From JBCCZC01 sp039188505 (GTDB lineage Bacteria; Pseudomonadota; Gammaproteobacteria; Xanthomonadales; SZUA-38): a stretch of 14,351 bases of DNA. Below are positions 12,710-14,351 of this stretch, piece by piece. Location: positions 1 to 14,351 of the forward strand of contig JBCCZC010000112.1 of assembly GCA_039188505.1 (NCBI GenBank), written 5' to 3'. The notes below the pieces were generated by a model. It searched no databases, was not told the origin of the DNA, and was given only the letters and a program-made list of their open reading frames with translations. The position numbers and the translations under genes were made by a program. Numbering within the stretch: position 1 is the stretch's first letter; every line of letters starts with the position of its first letter.

Positions 12710-14059
12710 ATGACGTCCATCGACTGCTTCAAGGCTTACGATATCCGTGGCCGCTTGCCCGACCAGCTGAACGACGATATTGCCTACCGGATCGGACGGG
12801 CCTATGCGTCTTTCCTGCGCCCGCGGCGGGTGGTCGTCGGCCATGACATTCGCCTGAGCAGCCCGACGCTCACCGAAGCACTCACCCGTGGGCTGCTCGA
12901 GGAGGGCGTCGACGTGCTCCACATCGGCCAGGTGGGCACCGAGGAGATCTACTTCGCGACCGACAACCTGGGCCTCGACGGCGGCATCTGCGTCACCGCG
13001 AGCCACAACCCCCGCGACTATAACGGGATGAAGCTCGTCAAGGCGGGCGCTCGCCCGATCAGCGGGGACACGGGGCTTCGCGATATCCAGACGCTCGCTG
13101 AGCGCAACGAGTTCGGGGCACCCGAGAGGCGCGGCACGCTCCGCCACGGATCGAACCGCAAGGCCTACGTCGACCACCTGCTCGGCTACGTCGACCGCGG
13201 TGCGCTCCAGCGGCTTCGAATTGTTGTGAACGCCGGCAACGGGGGCGCCGGTGCGGTCATCGATGCGCTCGAGGACGCCCTGCCGTTCACCTTCGTCAAG
13301 GTGCACCACGAGCCGGACGGAAACTTCCCGAACGGGATCCCCAATCCACTGCTCGAGGACAATCGCGCACCGACGATCGAAGCGGTTCGCGAGCACGGCG
13401 CGGACCTTGGCCTTGCCTGGGATGGCGACTTCGACCGCTGCTTCTTCTTCGACGCGACCGGTCGCTTCATCGAGGGCTATTACCTGGTGGGCCTCCTCGC
13501 AGAGGCGTTCCTGCAGCGCTCTCCAGACGAACGGATCGTCCACGACCCGCGGCTCTGCTGGAATACGCGCGCGGTGGTCTCCGAACTCGGCGGCACGCCG
13601 ATCCAGAGCAAGACGGGACACGCGTTCATCAAGGAGCGGATGCGGGCCGAGGACGCCATCTACGGTGGCGAGATGAGCGCCCATCACTACTTCCGCGACT
13701 TCGCGTACTGCGACAGCGGCATGATCCCCTGGCTGCTCGTCACCGGCCTCATGAGTCGCAGCGGCCAGACGCTCGCGGCACTCGTCGACGCGGCGATCGA
13801 GCGCTTCCCGTGCAGCGGCGAGATCAATCGGGTGGTCACAGATCCCCGGCAGGTGATCGATCAGGTCACCAACCGCTACGGGAATGCGGCGCTGGAGGTC
13901 GATCACACCGACGGTATCAGCATGGAGTTCGAGGATTGGCGCTTCAACCTGCGCATGTCCAACACCGAACCGGTGCTGCGCCTGAACGTGGAGAGCCGTG
14001 CCGACATGGCCCTGATGGCGGAGAAGCGCGACGATCTCATCGCCTTGATGGAAGCTTGA
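12710..14059 (+). CDS. manB: Phosphomannomutase / phosphoglucomutase
   Basis: 449 residues from ATG 12710; no strong ribosome binding site. It interconverts mannose-6-phosphate and mannose-1-phosphate (or the glucose pair) in the cytosol, feeding GDP-mannose or UDP-glucose for surface polysaccharide. All alpha-D-phosphohexomutase landmarks are present: the C-F-K-A-Y-D-I-R-G start, the active-site loop T-A-S-H-N-P with phosphoserine Ser98, the Mg2+ loop D-G-D-F-D-R at 238-243, the sugar-specificity loop G-E-M-S-A-H-H-Y-F at 320-328, and the phosphate-binding R-M-S-N-T-E-P at 415-421. The N-terminus and length (about 450) are like enterobacterial CpsG/ManB, and the E-M-S-A-H loop fits mannose/glucose rather than glucosamine substrates. 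No mannose-1-phosphate guanylyltransferase lies in the window, so the partner must be elsewhere. It is separated from the FG-GAP gene by 90 bases and followed immediately by a Nudix remnant. Confidence 0.95.
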   Translation: MTSIDCFKAYDIRGRLPDQLNDDIAYRIGRAYASFLRPRRVVVGHDIRLSSPTLTEALTRGLLEEGVDVLHIGQVGTEEIYFATDNLGLDGGICVTASHNPRDYNGMKLVKAGARPISGDTGLRDIQTLAERNEFGAPERRGTLRHGSNRKAYVDHLLGYVDRGALQRLRIVVNAGNGGAGAVIDALEDALPFTFVKVHHEPDGNFPNGIPNPLLEDNRAPTIEAVREHGADLGLAWDGDFDRCFFFDATGRFIEGYYLVGLLAEAFLQRSPDERIVHDPRLCWNTRAVVSELGGTPIQSKTGHAFIKERMRAEDAIYGGEMSAHHYFRDFAYCDSGMIPWLLVTGLMSRSGQTLAALVDAAIERFPCSGEINRVVTDPRQVIDQVTNRYGNAALEVDHTDGISMEFEDWRFNLRMSNTEPVLRLNVESRADMALMAEKRDDLIALMEA

Positions 14060-14061
14060 CC

Positions 14062-14327
14062 GTGGCCCGGGACGCCGCGCGCCGGGAGCTCCTTGAGGAG
14101 GTCGGTGTCTGGCTCGACGAGGAAGCGCCGCGTCGCCACGGCGTTTCGAGAACCCGATCGAGTTCAAGCGGGGCGAGGTCGATCTCTTCGAAGCCCGGCT
14201 GACGGACGCCCCGGCCGTGGTCATCAATCAGGTCGAATTCGTCGAGGAACGCTTCAAGGCGGCATCAGAGGCTCTCGAACTGCCGCTGCCGCCGGTCGTC
14301 CGCGACTACCTCGCCACCTTGCGCTGA
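14062..14327 (+). pseudogene. Nudix hydrolase remnant, N-truncated and frameshifted
   Basis: Directly after the phosphomannomutase stop, one frame reads A-R-D-A-A-R-R-E-L-L-E-E-V-G-V. This is the second half of a Nudix box (R-E-x-x-E-E-x-G-x), but the preceding G-x5-E part and the N-terminal sheet are missing. That frame runs into nonsense around 14142 and stops at 14202. The next frame then continues sensibly as F-E-N-P-I-E-F-K-R-G-E-V-D-L-F-E-A-R-L, through V-V-I-N-Q-V-E-F-V, to TGA at 14325-14327. The change of frame falls between 14097 (just after a stop in the second frame) and about 14145, probably a single-base loss near 14140. Nudix enzymes hydrolyse nucleoside diphosphate derivatives. 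Without the N-terminal half this cannot be active, so it is a decaying gene cut by a deletion or by arrival of the mutase gene. Confidence 0.75.
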
Positions 14328-14351
14328 ACGTCAGGCGGGAACCAGCCGGGC

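Noticed and set aside
11699..14227. An 842-codon open frame on the minus strand
   Set aside because: It lies antisense to the FG-GAP and phosphomannomutase genes, both well recognised, and its translation shows no domain. Long antisense frames are common in GC-rich DNA.
14062..14327. GDP-mannose mannosyl hydrolase (Gmm) as identity of the Nudix remnant, suggested by its mutase neighbour
   Set aside because: The remnant carries a standard R-E-x-x-E-E-x-G Nudix box, whereas Gmm has a modified box, so the neighbourhood alone does not support it.

Overview
The window is GC-rich, densely coded bacterial DNA. An outer-membrane lifestyle is suggested by a LAB_N (lipid A biosynthesis N-terminal) domain protein, many Sec signal peptides and a membrane-anchored periplasmic phosphotransferase-like enzyme. 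The gene content, the CadC/ToxR-like winged-helix proteins and the C-terminal F-x-S-G-F-E tails remind me of Xanthomonadales/Wenzhouxiangella-like Gammaproteobacteria. That placement is an impression from protein style, not a search result.

Layout. 1-299: 3' end of a gene whose product ends like the TPR-rich tail of CadC-like winged-helix regulators. 419-2011: exported kelch-propeller protein, overlapped by a small unknown membrane protein (1989-2558). 2643-3071: minimal ToxR-like winged-helix protein with one membrane anchor. 3173-3526: LAB_N membrane protein, convergent with a host-attachment family gene (3542-3973, minus). 4043-6112 (minus): LtaS/OpgB-like sulfatase-fold membrane enzyme. 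6376-6864 (minus): small exported TPR protein with a strong intrinsic terminator. 7042-7944 (minus): LysR-type regulator. 8068-9168 (minus), 9229-10251 and 10251-11315 (plus): three exported double-module VOC (glyoxalase-fold) proteins arranged around one AT-rich divergent promoter region. 11393-12619: exported FG-GAP propeller protein. 12710-14059: phosphomannomutase/phosphoglucomutase. 14062-14327: truncated, frameshifted Nudix hydrolase remnant. No stretch above 300 bases lacks a gene. The gap at 300-418 shows only a good ribosome binding site for the kelch gene.

The best candidate for something undescribed is the middle block, 6376-11315. Three Sec-exported VOC paralogues, two of them translationally coupled, share a divergent promoter carrying an inverted repeat. 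A LysR regulator and a small exported TPR protein lie beside them, and the TPR gene has a textbook LysR box at about -65. VOC enzymes are usually cytosolic, so a periplasmic trio with partly degenerate metal ligands is unusual. Its substrate cannot be read from the sequence.

A second theme is two exported beta-propeller proteins (kelch and FG-GAP) from different families that end in nearly the same short tail (F-A-S-G-F/M-E), which suggests a shared C-terminal signal. I saw no tRNA, rRNA, CRISPR array, insertion sequence or attachment site.
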